From JAEUSG01 sp964590225 (lineage in GTDB: Bacteria > Fibrobacterota > OXYB2-FULL-49-7 > JAEUSG01), in contig CAZPWS010000019.1 in the NCBI GenBank assembly GCA_964590225.1, forward strand, positions 1-50,540: a stretch of 50,540 bases of DNA. The letters are read 5' to 3'. The position numbers and the translations under genes were made by a program. The notes under the pieces are model-generated. The model saw only the letters and a program-made list of their open reading frames with translations. It was not told the origin of the DNA and searched no databases. Below, piece by piece: positions 7,729 through 16,059 of this stretch. Within the stretch, counting starts at the first letter, position 1. Each line of letters starts with the position of its first letter.

Positions 7729-9690
7729 TTATATGTCTAAATTTTTCACATTAGCAGCATTATCCTCAATAAACTTTCTTCTTGGTTCAACCTCTTCCCC
7801 CATTAATAGAGTAAATATGCTATCAGCCTCAACCAAGTCTTCGAGCTGAATTTGTAGCAACGACCTTTTTTCTGGATTAAGAGTTGTTTCTGCAAGCTGA
7901 TCGGGATTCATTTCACCAAGTCCTTTATAGCGCTGGAGTACAAGTTCACTATCCCTTTCAATTGACATCTCCTTGATAATCCTGTCTTTTTCAGATTCGT
8001 TAAAGGCGTATTTATGGAAACGGTTTTTGCCTTTTTTCTTTTCGATTTTGAAAAGAGGCGGTTGTGCGATATAGATGTGACCATTTTCGATTAGCTTAGG
8101 CATATGTCTGAAAAAGAAAGTTAGCAACAATGTTCTGATGTGCGATCCGTCAACATCAGCATCAGTCATGATAATAATCTTATGGTAACGAAGGTCGTTT
8201 ATGCGAAAATCGTCCTCGGATATTCCGGTACCAAGTGCCTGAACTATTGTCCTGATCTCTTCGTTTGCAAGCACCTTATCAATTCTTGCCTTTTCGATAT
8301 TCAGAATTTTTCCTTTTAGCGGAAGAATAGCCTGAAACCCTCTGTCTCTACCGCTTTTTGCAGAGCCACCGGCAGAATCACCCTCAACAAGAAAGAGTTC
8401 GCAAAGGCTCGGGTCTCTTCCGCTGCAATCAGCAAGCTTGCCGGGAAGCCCCCCACCTTCAAGAACACCCTTGCGGCGAGCAAGTTGCTTTGCCATCCTT
8501 GCAGCGTCGCGGGCAACGGCTGCAGCAATGCATTTTTCTACTATTTTTTTTGCGACAGATGGGTTTTCTTCAAAAAAAGTACTGAGAGTGTCGCTTACTG
8601 CGGTTTCTACCGCACTTCTTGCTTCGCTATTGCCGAGCTTACCTTTTGTTTGTCCTTCAAACTGTGGATTTCTGATCATCACACTTAAAACGCAGGTGAG
8701 TCCTTCGCGAACATCGTCACCTGTTAAATCAATATCTTTTGTTTTGCCTTTACCTTTAAGCATATTGTTTTTGGTTGCATAAGAGTTGATGGTTCGTGTA
8801 AAAGCTGTACGAAAGCCTGCCAAATGTGTTCCGCCATCGATTGTATTGATGTTATTTACAAAGGTAAATATGTTTTCCTGATATGTGTCGTTGTGCTGCA
8901 AGGCTATTTCAACAGGGATATCATTCACTGTTTTCTTGATGTAGATAGGCGGCTTATAGAGCGCGGTTTTATTTTCGTTAAGGAATTCGACAAAAGAGAC
9001 TATTCCACCAGGATAGCAAAATTCGTGGTATCTCTCATCCCTCTCGTCCTTAAGGGTTATTGTTACCCCTTTGTTTAGAAAGGCAAGCTCACGAAGTCTC
9101 TGGGATAATATGTCATAGTGATAAACTTGTGTTTCGGCGAATATTTCAGGGTCCGGTAAAAAGCTGACAATTGTGCCTGTGTCTTTTGCCTCACCAATGC
9201 ACTTAACCGACTCATCTGGAATGCCGCGCTGGTAGGACTGAAACCACAACTTGTTTTGTCTGCGCACATAAACCTTAAGCCAGATTGAAAGCGCATTAAC
9301 GCAGGAAACACCAACACCATGGAGTCCACCAGAAACAGAGTAAGACCCCTCTTCGAATTTTCCTCCTGCGTGTAGCACGGTCATTACTACCTCAAGTGCC
9401 GATTTTCCCTCGCTTTCATGGATGCCTACGGGTATTCCTCGGCCATTATCCGTTACGGTAATTGAGTTGTCTGTTCCAATAACAACATCAACTCTGTTAC
9501 AGTGACCTGCCATTGCTTCGTCAATAGAATTGTCAACAACCTCAAATACGAGGTGATGCAACCCCTTGATTCCCGTACTTCCAATGTACATGGCGGGTCT
9601 TTTCCGTACTGCGGATAAGCCTTTTAAGACTTTTATGTTTTCGGCGCCGTAGGTTGATTGATCCTTCTGTTTTGGTGCTTCGTCTGCCAT
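7729..9690 (-). CDS. gyrB: DNA gyrase subunit B
   Basis: This is the ATPase and TOPRIM subunit of type IIA topoisomerase. The 653-residue length is typical of the short GyrB. Order seen: GHKL ATPase (VVDNSIDEAMAG, DNGRGIPVGIHESEGKSALE, GGLHGVGVSCVNAL), transducer domain, TOPRIM domain (FLVEGDSAGGSAKSGRDR and the metal-binding DADVDGSHIRTLLL), and the GyrA-binding tail (RYKGLGEMNPDQLAETTLNP). GyrB rather than ParE is favoured by the QAILPLKGKILN..KAR block and overall match. AAAGGA lies 9-10 bases before the ATG. A DUF721/DciA-like gene lies 18 bases upstream, a common chromosomal arrangement. gyrA is not in the window. Confidence 0.97.
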   Translation of the reverse strand: MADEAPKQKDQSTYGAENIKVLKGLSAVRKRPAMYIGSTGIKGLHHLVFEVVDNSIDEAMAGHCNRVDVVIGTDNSITVTDNGRGIPVGIHESEGKSALEVVMTVLHAGGKFEEGSYSVSGGLHGVGVSCVNALSIWLKVYVRRQNKLWFQSYQRGIPDESVKCIGEAKDTGTIVSFLPDPEIFAETQVYHYDILSQRLRELAFLNKGVTITLKDERDERYHEFCYPGGIVSFVEFLNENKTALYKPPIYIKKTVNDIPVEIALQHNDTYQENIFTFVNNINTIDGGTHLAGFRTAFTRTINSYATKNNMLKGKGKTKDIDLTGDDVREGLTCVLSVMIRNPQFEGQTKGKLGNSEARSAVETAVSDTLSTFFEENPSVAKKIVEKCIAAAVARDAARMAKQLARRKGVLEGGGLPGKLADCSGRDPSLCELFLVEGDSAGGSAKSGRDRGFQAILPLKGKILNIEKARIDKVLANEEIRTIVQALGTGISEDDFRINDLRYHKIIIMTDADVDGSHIRTLLLTFFFRHMPKLIENGHIYIAQPPLFKIEKKKGKNRFHKYAFNESEKDRIIKEMSIERDSELVLQRYKGLGEMNPDQLAETTLNPEKRSLLQIQLEDLVEADSIFTLLMGEEVEPRRKFIEDNAANVKNLDI

Positions 9691-9708
9691 TTTTTTTATC
9701 CTTTTTGA

Positions 9709-10020
9709 CTATCTGAAAATAACATTGGTTATTCTGGTTGTACCTGCCTCTTCGTTAACTCGCTTGATAATGTGCGCTTTCATATAGTGAAGTTCGTTTC
9801 TCCAGACCGCATTTTCAACTTTAAGAACGAGCGCTCCGTTTCTAATATCTACCGGGGTAGAAACTTCTGCCACCGCTTCGCCGGCGATTTTTGGCCATGC
9901 AGAAAATAATTTCGTTTCAGACTCCATTCGCCTGATACCGGGCGCGGACATTACATCTCTAACCACCCTTCCAACTCGTTCAGGTACCCGGCAATACCTC
10001 TTATCTCTTGTGTACTCCAT
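9709..10020 (-). CDS. DUF721 / DciA-like protein
   Basis: The small protein (103 residues) has the DUF721 core: KLFSAWPKIAGEAVAEVSTPVDIRNGALVLKVENAVWRNELHYMKAHII. The family includes DciA, the replicative-helicase loader or regulator of bacteria lacking DnaC, and is often found beside gyrB, recF or dnaA. Its position 18 bases before gyrB supports that role. I see the family fold signature but no direct evidence for helicase loading here. Confidence 0.85.
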   Translation of the reverse strand: MEYTRDKRYCRVPERVGRVVRDVMSAPGIRRMESETKLFSAWPKIAGEAVAEVSTPVDIRNGALVLKVENAVWRNELHYMKAHIIKRVNEEAGTTRITNVIFR

Positions 10021-10055
10021 TAAATATGGAAGAAAAATACATTAATTTAGTGCTA

Positions 10056-10697
10056 TCAGGCTTCCGTTTTTTTTGTTACAAAAAACTTCTTTCCGTCTGT
10101 TGAAATAGTCCCTTTTTTACGGAGCAATGCAAGCGCTCGTGAAAGGGTTTCGGGGTTGGTTCCAATAATGGAGGCGATCTCTTTTTTTGATATTAAAGGG
10201 TCAAATTCACCACTTTTATTTGAATGTTCCATGATAAAGCTAAGTAGTCTTTCGTCAACCGATAGCGTTGTTAAATTAACAATTTGCTGTGTCAGGAAGC
10301 GGAGCTTCTTCATTAGATTAGAGATAAAGTCCCCTCTAAATGTCTGATCCTCAAGCAGGCAAAGGAATTGGTGCTTTGGAAGAAGATATAGGGTTGTTCG
10401 GGTAAGGGCAATTGCGGTGACTGGATAGTTGTTTCGCTCAAATAAAATAACCTCGGCAAACATTTCTCCCGCACCGATTAGCTTGATTACGGTATCTTTT
10501 CCATCTTCGTTATGTTTAACAAGTTGGATATTTCCGCTGCCGCATAAGTACACTGAATGGCCGGAATCCCCTTCGTTGAAGATTATGCTGCCTTTTTTAA
10601 GTGTTTTGGGGATTAAGATATCGCTTAAAAGCTTACGACTTCGTTCGCTCACCTCGTTAAAAAAATCTGTCTGCCTGATTAGGTCTGTTGGTAGCAT
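10056..10697 (-). CDS. Crp/Fnr-family transcriptional regulator with FNR-type recognition helix
   Basis: The protein is 213 residues from the ATG at 10697. A longer in-frame extension to 11042 runs through the divergent ferredoxin gene and is rejected. Residues about 10-120 form the cyclic-nucleotide-binding-like sensor fold (GSIIFNEGDSGHSVYLCGSGNIQL). Residues about 145-210 form the winged helix, with recognition helix NPETLSRAL. E183, S186 and R187 match the E-xx-S-R contacts FNR uses to read TTGAT half-sites. A perfect TTGAT-N4-ATCAA box lies 22 bases upstream of its start. Only two cysteines are present (C52 and C113), so it cannot carry an FNR-type [4Fe-4S] cluster. A DNR/HcpR-like nitrosative or redox sensor, possibly haem-based, is more likely. 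It heads the minus-strand run towards gyrB, 35 bases before the DUF721 gene. Confidence 0.88.
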   Translation of the reverse strand: MLPTDLIRQTDFFNEVSERSRKLLSDILIPKTLKKGSIIFNEGDSGHSVYLCGSGNIQLVKHNEDGKDTVIKLIGAGEMFAEVILFERNNYPVTAIALTRTTLYLLPKHQFLCLLEDQTFRGDFISNLMKKLRFLTQQIVNLTTLSVDERLLSFIMEHSNKSGEFDPLISKKEIASIIGTNPETLSRALALLRKKGTISTDGKKFFVTKKTEA

Positions 10698-10718
10698 TGC
10701 AACAATATTCCATTTGGC

Positions 10719-10732
10719 TTGATCTAAATCAA
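10719..10732. promoter_or_regulatory. Perfect FNR-type operator between divergent genes
   Basis: TTGAT-CTAA-ATCAA is an exact match to the FNR/DNR consensus TTGAT-N4-ATCAA, flanked by C and G that extend the dyad to 16 bases. It sits between the Crp/Fnr gene (start 10697, minus) and the ferredoxin gene (start 10779, plus). The centre (10725.5) is about 41 bases before a position 7 bases downstream of the TATTTT hexamer at 10754-10759. That is class II activator geometry for the ferredoxin promoter. The same box is 22 bases from the regulator start and could autoregulate it. Confidence 0.85.
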
Positions 10733-10753
10733 GGCAAAAAATTTGGATTTGCT

Positions 10754-10759
10754 GTATTT
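10754..10759 (+). promoter_or_regulatory. Candidate -10 hexamer of the ferredoxin promoter
   Basis: TATTTT lies 21 bases after the FNR-type box. The implied transcription start near 10766 gives a short leader that still contains the ribosome binding site TAGGAGG (10767-10773). Assigned only from spacing to the operator and start codon. Confidence 0.4.
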
Positions 10760-10778
10760 TTTTATGTAGGAGGATAAC

Positions 10779-11654
10779 ATGAAAAGAAAAATTATTAAGA
10801 TTGATCAGGATAAATGTACCGGTTGTGGGCTCTGTATCCCAAACTGTCCTGAAGGGGCCATACAGATGATCGATAACAAGGCTCGTCTGGTTTCGGATCT
10901 CTTCTGCGACGGACTTGGCGCCTGTCTTGGACACTGTCCTGAAGGGGCAATAACAACGGAGGAGCGGGAAGCAGAACCGTACGACGAAAGAAAGGTAATG
11001 GAAAACATAGTTGTTCAGGGGGCAAACACGATAAAGGCTCACTTAAAACATTTGAAGGATCACGGCGAAGAAGGATATTTAAATATCGCGCTTTTAGTTC
11101 TCAAAGAAAAAGGTATTGATAATCCACTTAAAACCGAACAAAAAACAAATTCAGCAGCTGCGCATCAGCATCACCACAACCATGCCGGTGGAGGAGGCTG
11201 TCCCGGCGCAAGAATAGTTGATTTTAGTGAAAGAAAAACTGATAGTGAAAGTGGGTCTGGCGTAAAGGCGGTGTCTGAACTTCGGCAGTGGCCGGTTCAG
11301 TTGCATCTTGTCTCCCCTATGGCGCCCTATTTTAGGGGGGCCGACCTGCTCTTGGCTGCTGACTGCACCGCTTTTGCCGTGGGTGGGTTTCATGGAGATT
11401 TTCTGAAAGGTAAGGCGTTAGCCATAGCCTGTCCCAAGCTTGACGAAGGGCAGGAGGTCTATTCGGATAAAATTACTGCGATGATTGACGAATCAAAGTT
11501 AAATACTATCACAGTACTTATTATGGAGGTGCCGTGCTGTGGCGGACTTGTAAGGCTGGCCAAAAAAGCCGTTGAGGGTGCCCAAAGGAAAATTCCTGTA
11601 AAAGCGGTTGTAGTTAGCTTGAAGGGAGAGATAATTAGCGAAGAGTGGATATAA
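10779..11654 (+). CDS. Ferredoxin-type 4Fe-4S protein with His-rich linker, FNR-box controlled
   Basis: The product is 291 residues. The N-terminus holds one classical cluster motif (C13, C16, C19, C23 in CTGCGLCIPNCPEGAI) and a second cysteine group, CDGLGACLGHCPEGAI (C43, C49, C53), giving a two-cluster ferredoxin head. A linker near residue 130-145 is rich in histidine (AHQHHHNHAGGGGCPG). The C-terminal half contains more cysteines (ADCTAF, AIACPKLDE, EVPCCGGLVRLA) and may bind another metal centre. The start ATG at 10779 has a strong TAGGAGG site. The family is known from anaerobes as a stand-alone electron carrier, often near Crp/Fnr regulators; a role in nitrosative or oxygen stress is inference from the FNR-type box. 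It converges with the next gene with 6 bases between. Confidence 0.85.
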   Translation: MKRKIIKIDQDKCTGCGLCIPNCPEGAIQMIDNKARLVSDLFCDGLGACLGHCPEGAITTEEREAEPYDERKVMENIVVQGANTIKAHLKHLKDHGEEGYLNIALLVLKEKGIDNPLKTEQKTNSAAAHQHHHNHAGGGGCPGARIVDFSERKTDSESGSGVKAVSELRQWPVQLHLVSPMAPYFRGADLLLAADCTAFAVGGFHGDFLKGKALAIACPKLDEGQEVYSDKITAMIDESKLNTITVLIMEVPCCGGLVRLAKKAVEGAQRKIPVKAVVVSLKGEIISEEWI

Positions 11655-11660
11655 GTTGTA

Positions 11661-13127
11661 TCACTTTTCCCTGTATAGCAAGAGCCAGGGATTTAAGCCT
11701 TCGTAAAGTGGAAGTGGATTAAATACTCCAATTGTGTCATATTCATTTTTGTTGACCGATTGAAAGTTGGGGATGTCTGATAAATAATAGGGGTTATATC
11801 GTTCTTTTATTCGAATATACCTCGGAGTTTCCAGTTCATCCAACTTCTTGACCTCGTATATCCTGATGTTGGGCAGAAAATATTCAATTGCTCTTTTTGA
11901 AGAACCGCAAACAAGGGTAATTTCCTCGCTTTTGCTTAGTTGAACAAGATGGTTGTTGAGTTGTTTAATTGCGGTCTCGCCTATTTTTACTGTGTAAACC
12001 CTGTCGGCCATTGTTGCCACAGAAATTGCAACAACAAAAAATGAATAAACCCAGAATTGTTTATTCGTTACAGCAAGGGCAGAGGCAGTTAGTATTATTG
12101 TATATGGGAAAAGCGGAGCGAATGAGTTGGGATTGGCTGGATTATTGGCATTTAGTGCAGCAAAAACTGCTGTGAGAGCAAATAGAAAAAAGTGATAGCG
12201 ACTTTTCGCAGAGAGAATTCGAATAAAACCTTTAACCGCCAATAAAATGGCCGGTATTGGGAGCAGAATAGAAAGTAGCTTGGGTGCCGAAAGCGAACTG
12301 CCATATATCGCGACATTCCACGCAAGAAGTTTTATGCTGCTTGTGAGTTGCGTTTGGGGAAAATATGCGTCCTGCGGCTGATCAAAGGCGGAAAAAAGAT
12401 AGCTAATGAGATTTGTTTTTAGAAGAAGTGGTATGAGCCATGCCGCGAAACCAATTAGATATCCGTTTATTGTTTCTATTAACGCAGCTTTTTTCTTATG
12501 TCTGATGGAGCTAATTATTGCGAGAATTAGGGGAGGAAACAGAAATTGAACCGCGCTCGTTGAGATGCCAACAGAAAAGGCAAAAAGGGCGCTGCCGGCG
12601 TAATGGGAGATGAACTTTGAGGACTCGGCCTCCTCTTTTGAGATGGTTGCCATCCTGAGAGTGAGTCGTACACCAAGGAGTGTTGGGAAAAGAAGAATGG
12701 CATCGGAGAGCGGATAGATCGAATACGAAAAAAGCCCTGGGTGAAAAGCGTACAGCAAAGCGGCGGCCCATGCTTCACGAATACCTGCAATTCTTTTTAC
12801 AATATGAAATAGCGGTAAGAGCGCAAAGGAGCACGAAAGAATACCTGGTATGACAAAAGAGGCCATTTCGCCAAACCCAAAAAAGAGAAAGAATCTCACA
12901 AAAAAGAGATGGATCGGTCTGCCAGGAAATGGCAAAAGGCTCTCTTCGCTCATGGGTGATAATATTTTCTCTGCGAATGATGCCGATAGTCCATCTGGGA
13001 AATGCTCAGGTACATTTAACAGACGCACAGCAATCATTAAAGTTGCCAGGCAGAAAAGGATGAGTTTTTCTTTAAAGGGTGTTTTTATATCAAGAGTTGT
13101 TGAAAGAGAAAATGCGCTGTTAATCAT
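11661..13127 (-). CDS. Multi-pass membrane protein, GT-C / dolichyl-phosphate-mannose-type glycosyltransferase-like
   Basis: The 488-residue protein has about 10-12 hydrophobic helices (for example LILFCLATLMIAVRLLN, MASFVIPGILSCSFALLPLFHIV, LLSILLPIPAILLAVKGFI). It has the GT-C layout: an N-terminal helix followed by a loop with acidic residues (NVPEHFPDGLSASFAEKI), a PGRPIHLFFVR segment, and a soluble C-terminal domain of about 90 residues. This resembles ArnT/PMT-family transferases that use polyprenyl-phosphate sugars. The acceptor is unknown. It is divergent from the sugar transferase gene, which suggests a shared surface-glycan role. The weak sequence signature leaves room for another polytopic membrane function. 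Confidence 0.65.
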   Translation of the reverse strand: MINSAFSLSTTLDIKTPFKEKLILFCLATLMIAVRLLNVPEHFPDGLSASFAEKILSPMSEESLLPFPGRPIHLFFVRFFLFFGFGEMASFVIPGILSCSFALLPLFHIVKRIAGIREAWAAALLYAFHPGLFSYSIYPLSDAILLFPTLLGVRLTLRMATISKEEAESSKFISHYAGSALFAFSVGISTSAVQFLFPPLILAIISSIRHKKKAALIETINGYLIGFAAWLIPLLLKTNLISYLFSAFDQPQDAYFPQTQLTSSIKLLAWNVAIYGSSLSAPKLLSILLPIPAILLAVKGFIRILSAKSRYHFFLFALTAVFAALNANNPANPNSFAPLFPYTIILTASALAVTNKQFWVYSFFVVAISVATMADRVYTVKIGETAIKQLNNHLVQLSKSEEITLVCGSSKRAIEYFLPNIRIYEVKKLDELETPRYIRIKERYNPYYLSDIPNFQSVNKNEYDTIGVFNPLPLYEGLNPWLLLYREK

Positions 13128-13231
13128 GCAGATAGATAATTAATTCCTGTTGGATATTCAGTCAATGGGTTGCCTGATTTTGGAAAGTGAGAATAGCATA
13201 CCAGCAAATATATTTATATTAAGGCATATTT
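13128..13231. promoter_or_regulatory. Divergent promoter region
   Basis: These 104 bases separate the GT-C-like gene (minus) from the sugar transferase gene (plus) and become AT-rich towards the plus-strand start (AATATATTTATATT at 13207-13220). Promoters for both genes should lie here. I cannot assign hexamers with confidence. Confidence 0.4.
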
Positions 13232-14365
13232 ATGAAGGGAATTTCTTTCAGAAAACTATTATTCATCGCATCAGATATTGCTGTTCTTAATTTGGCAATT
13301 TTTGTAGTTGCATCAATCAAAATTTTTTGGCTCCAATACGATAGTGGTACTATTGGTGATGTAATGGATGTTGTTTTGCTATCCAATATCTTTCTGACTA
13401 TTCCTGTTTTATCTGTTTTATGGCCATTTGGTTTTTACGACCGGAAGCCATCTGTCTCGCTGGTGCAAGTGTTTCTTGCGATAACTACGGCGATCACAAT
13501 CATAAAGTTACTTGATATAGCAGCAACCATCCTTTCGGGTGATTTTGACGATATTGTGCCGTCGTCAATGGGGCTAAAGCTCATATTTTTGTATTGGTTA
13601 ATTGTTTGCATTGGTCTTTTTGTGACCCGCTCCTTTATAGCTTTTCTTTTTAGGACGGTGAAACATAGTAAAGAGGGAGTTATTGATGGCGCTGGCGCGC
13701 TCGACAAATCCTATGGCATTAGCATGAGTTTTTCTATGGTGCGCCATTCGTGGGGTTATCTTGCTCTAAAAAGGGTTATGGATATGGTGGGTAGTTCAAT
13801 CGCACTATTGCTTTTTATGCCAAGCATAATTGTTATTGCAACTGCCATCAAATTCACAGATAGGAAAGGCCCTGTTTTTTTTCGGCAGTACAGACTTGGG
13901 CGAGGTGGACGCGTTTTTAGAATATTTAAGTTCAGGACAATGATAACAGATGCCGAGAAGGTGCTAAAAAGCGATAATTTACTTTATGAAGAGTATATAA
14001 GGAATAATTTTAAATTACCGCCTGAACGGGATCCGAGAATTACCAGAATTGGTGCTTTCCTGCGAAAGACAAGTCTTGATGAGCTTCCCCAGTTATTTAA
14101 TGCTTTTTTAGGGGATATGTCGCTTGTGGGGCCAAGACCGATTGTTGTGGATGAAGTTGTCAAATATGATAAATATACGAAGAAATTTCTTTCGGTAAAG
14201 CCTGGAATAACTGGTTGGTGGCAGGTTGCCGGGCGCAGCAACATCGATTATCCCGATAGGATTTTTCTTGAGATGTATTATATAGAAAGAGCCTCCTTTT
14301 TCTTTGATTTAAAAATTCTGTTTGAGACCATTCCAACAGTATTGTTTGGTAAAGGAGCTGGATAA
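13232..14365 (+). CDS. Undecaprenyl-phosphate sugar transferase (bacterial sugar transferase family)
   Basis: It transfers a sugar-1-phosphate to the undecaprenyl-phosphate carrier to start exopolysaccharide or O-antigen synthesis. Its 377 residues comprise four N-terminal transmembrane helices (about 8-135), a fifth hydrophobic segment (MVGSSIALLLFMPSIIVIAT near 185-205), and the catalytic domain with FRIFKFRTM, RKTSLDELPQLFNAFLGDMSLVGPRP and KPGITGWWQVAGR. These are hallmark motifs of the WbaP/EpsE/WcaJ catalytic domain. It is shorter than WcaJ-type proteins because the CoA-binding-like middle domain is missing. It ends one base before the rpe start and heads the run rpe, RicT-like, metG. 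Confidence 0.92.
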   Translation: MKGISFRKLLFIASDIAVLNLAIFVVASIKIFWLQYDSGTIGDVMDVVLLSNIFLTIPVLSVLWPFGFYDRKPSVSLVQVFLAITTAITIIKLLDIAATILSGDFDDIVPSSMGLKLIFLYWLIVCIGLFVTRSFIAFLFRTVKHSKEGVIDGAGALDKSYGISMSFSMVRHSWGYLALKRVMDMVGSSIALLLFMPSIIVIATAIKFTDRKGPVFFRQYRLGRGGRVFRIFKFRTMITDAEKVLKSDNLLYEEYIRNNFKLPPERDPRITRIGAFLRKTSLDELPQLFNAFLGDMSLVGPRPIVVDEVVKYDKYTKKFLSVKPGITGWWQVAGRSNIDYPDRIFLEMYYIERASFFFDLKILFETIPTVLFGKGAG

Positions 14366-14366
14366 C

Positions 14367-15017
14367 ATGGTTGCCATAGCGCCTTCTATATTATCGGCGG
14401 ATTTCTATAAGCTTGGTGAAGAGATTGCCCTTGCGGAAAAAGGGGGGGCAGAATACATACATGTTGATGTCATGGATGGCCACTTTGTTCCAAATATCAC
14501 TATTGGTCCGCTGGTAGTAAAGTCGCTCAAGAAGAAGGTTTCGCTTCCGTTGGATACTCATTTGATGATCTCCGATCCTGAATTTTATATACCACGGTTT
14601 GCTGAAGCTGGTTCTGACATTATTACGGTTCATATCGAAACATGTCCCGATATCGTCCGAGTGGTTAATTACATCAAGAGTTTAGGGGTAAAGGCTGGTG
14701 TAACGCTTAATCCGGCAACGCCTTTTGATGCTATAATGCCTGCGTTGCCATTTGTTGACTTGCTGCTTATAATGACTGTGCAGCCAGGTTTTGGTGCGCA
14801 GCAATTTATGTACGATCAATTAGTTAAGATTGAGAACGCCAAAAAAGAAAAGATGGCTAACGGATACGAATATTCAATAGAAGTTGACGGTGGTATCAAT
14901 AGAGATACGATATCAAAGGCGTCTGCCGCTGGTGGAGAGATTATGGTAGCTGGTAATGCGGTTTTTGGCGGCGGTGACATTATCTCCAACATACGGCTTT
15001 TAAAAGGGCTGATTTAG
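14367..15017 (+). CDS. rpe: Ribulose-phosphate 3-epimerase
   Basis: It interconverts ribulose-5-phosphate and xylulose-5-phosphate in the pentose phosphate pathway. At 216 residues it has the normal length. Motifs: APSILSADFYKL at the start, HVDVMDGHFVPNITIGP (metal and substrate residues), DTHLMI, MTVQPGFGAQQF and EVDGGINRDT. The start is ATG 14367 with AAAGGAG at 14351-14357; an in-frame start at 14322 would overlap the sugar transferase and add non-homologous residues. A G7 run at 14442-14448 is in frame here. Confidence 0.96.
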   Translation: MVAIAPSILSADFYKLGEEIALAEKGGAEYIHVDVMDGHFVPNITIGPLVVKSLKKKVSLPLDTHLMISDPEFYIPRFAEAGSDIITVHIETCPDIVRVVNYIKSLGVKAGVTLNPATPFDAIMPALPFVDLLLIMTVQPGFGAQQFMYDQLVKIENAKKEKMANGYEYSIEVDGGINRDTISKASAAGGEIMVAGNAVFGGGDIISNIRLLKGLI

Positions 15018-15099
15018 TTTGTTGGTCGGTTGCGGATTATTATCTTTTCAAAATCAGATTTGCCGTGATAACAGTTAATATTTTATAGAGAGAACAGAG

Positions 15100-16053
15100 A
15101 TGGAAGAAGAAAAAAATAATATAATAAAGGTTGAAGTCTCCTTCCGTGGTGGTAAGCGGATGATTTATAGCGTTAATAAAGGGGCTGCATTTGCGTTGCA
15201 TGAACTTGTTATTGCCGAGGTGGAAAAGGGGACGGATATCGGCCAGATATCAATAGTAGGTAAGCTTGCAGAGTTAAAAAAATGTGAACCCCATCAATTA
15301 TCGATTGTCAGACACGCAGGGGAAGACGACCTTGCCCGTTTTGAAACCATCAGAAATGACGAACGGGATGCTTTTTTTGTCGGGCGCGACAAAATACGAG
15401 AGCGGCAGCTCGATATGGTTCTAACAGAAGTCGAAAAGCAGTTTGACGAATCGAAAATAACATTTTATTTCCTTGCTGAGCATAGAGTTGACTTTAGGGA
15501 TCTTGTAAAGGATCTTGCCGGTCACTTCAAAACCAGAATTGAGCTTAGGCAAATAGGGGTAAGGGATGAAGCTAAGCGGTACGATGGGGTTGGTGTTTGT
15601 GGCAGACGGCTTTGCTGTGCCGGGTGGCTTAATACATTCGACCAGATATCAACACAGATGGCGCGCGTGCAGCATCTGTCACTGAATCAATCAAAGCTAT
15701 CCGGTAATTGTGGGCGGCTCAAGTGTTGTCTCAAATTCGAAGTTCCGCTTTACGAAGAGATTAACGCCTGCGTACCTCAGTATGGATCTGTTATAAAAAC
15801 GGCCAAAGGTGATGGCAAGGTTGTGGGTTTATCTATGTTGAAGGGTCAGGCTAAGGTGTCGTTTTCAGATACTGGCGATCTGGAAATGGTAGATCTTGAT
15901 AATTGCCAAAAACTCCTTTTCCCTGAGCGTAATGAAATTGAAGTTGTTAACGATACCCCTGTTGCCGATATTGAAAGTGATTTATCTGTACTTGACGAAC
16001 GGATAGGACAATCAGAAGAAGAAATTTTTGACAGTGAAGAAGGGAGAGAGTGA
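15100..16053 (+). CDS. PSP1-domain protein, RicT (YaaT)-like
   Basis: The 317-residue protein has the PSP1 C-terminal domain at about 75-160 (RDKIRERQLDMVLTEVEKQF, ITFYFLAEHRVDFRDLVKDL, FKTRIELRQIGVRDEAKR). The cysteine motifs follow (GVCGRRLCCAGWL and SGNCGRLKCCLKFE). These cysteines bind an iron-sulfur cluster in the RicAFT complex of Bacillus subtilis, which affects RNA processing. The C-terminus is acidic. A PSP1 gene directly before metG is a widely conserved pairing; here the gap is 6 bases. The RNA-processing role is transferred by family. Confidence 0.88.
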   Translation: MEEEKNNIIKVEVSFRGGKRMIYSVNKGAAFALHELVIAEVEKGTDIGQISIVGKLAELKKCEPHQLSIVRHAGEDDLARFETIRNDERDAFFVGRDKIRERQLDMVLTEVEKQFDESKITFYFLAEHRVDFRDLVKDLAGHFKTRIELRQIGVRDEAKRYDGVGVCGRRLCCAGWLNTFDQISTQMARVQHLSLNQSKLSGNCGRLKCCLKFEVPLYEEINACVPQYGSVIKTAKGDGKVVGLSMLKGQAKVSFSDTGDLEMVDLDNCQKLLFPERNEIEVVNDTPVADIESDLSVLDERIGQSEEEIFDSEEGRE

Positions 16054-16059
16054 ATCTCT

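Noticed and set aside
8438..8782. 114-residue open frame opposite gyrB
   Set aside because: Antisense shadow of highly conserved GyrB sequence.
10056..10697. True FNR with an oxygen-sensing [4Fe-4S] cluster
   Set aside because: Only two cysteines (C52, C113) are present and the N-terminal cysteine cluster is missing.
10698..11042. N-terminal extension of the Crp/Fnr frame by 115 residues
   Set aside because: It runs through the divergent ferredoxin gene and the FNR-type box, and the added residues do not belong to the family. The ATG at 10697 gives a normal-length protein.
14322..14366. Upstream rpe start
   Set aside because: It overlaps the sugar transferase gene; the added residues are a shadow of that frame, and AAAGGAG sits properly before ATG 14367.
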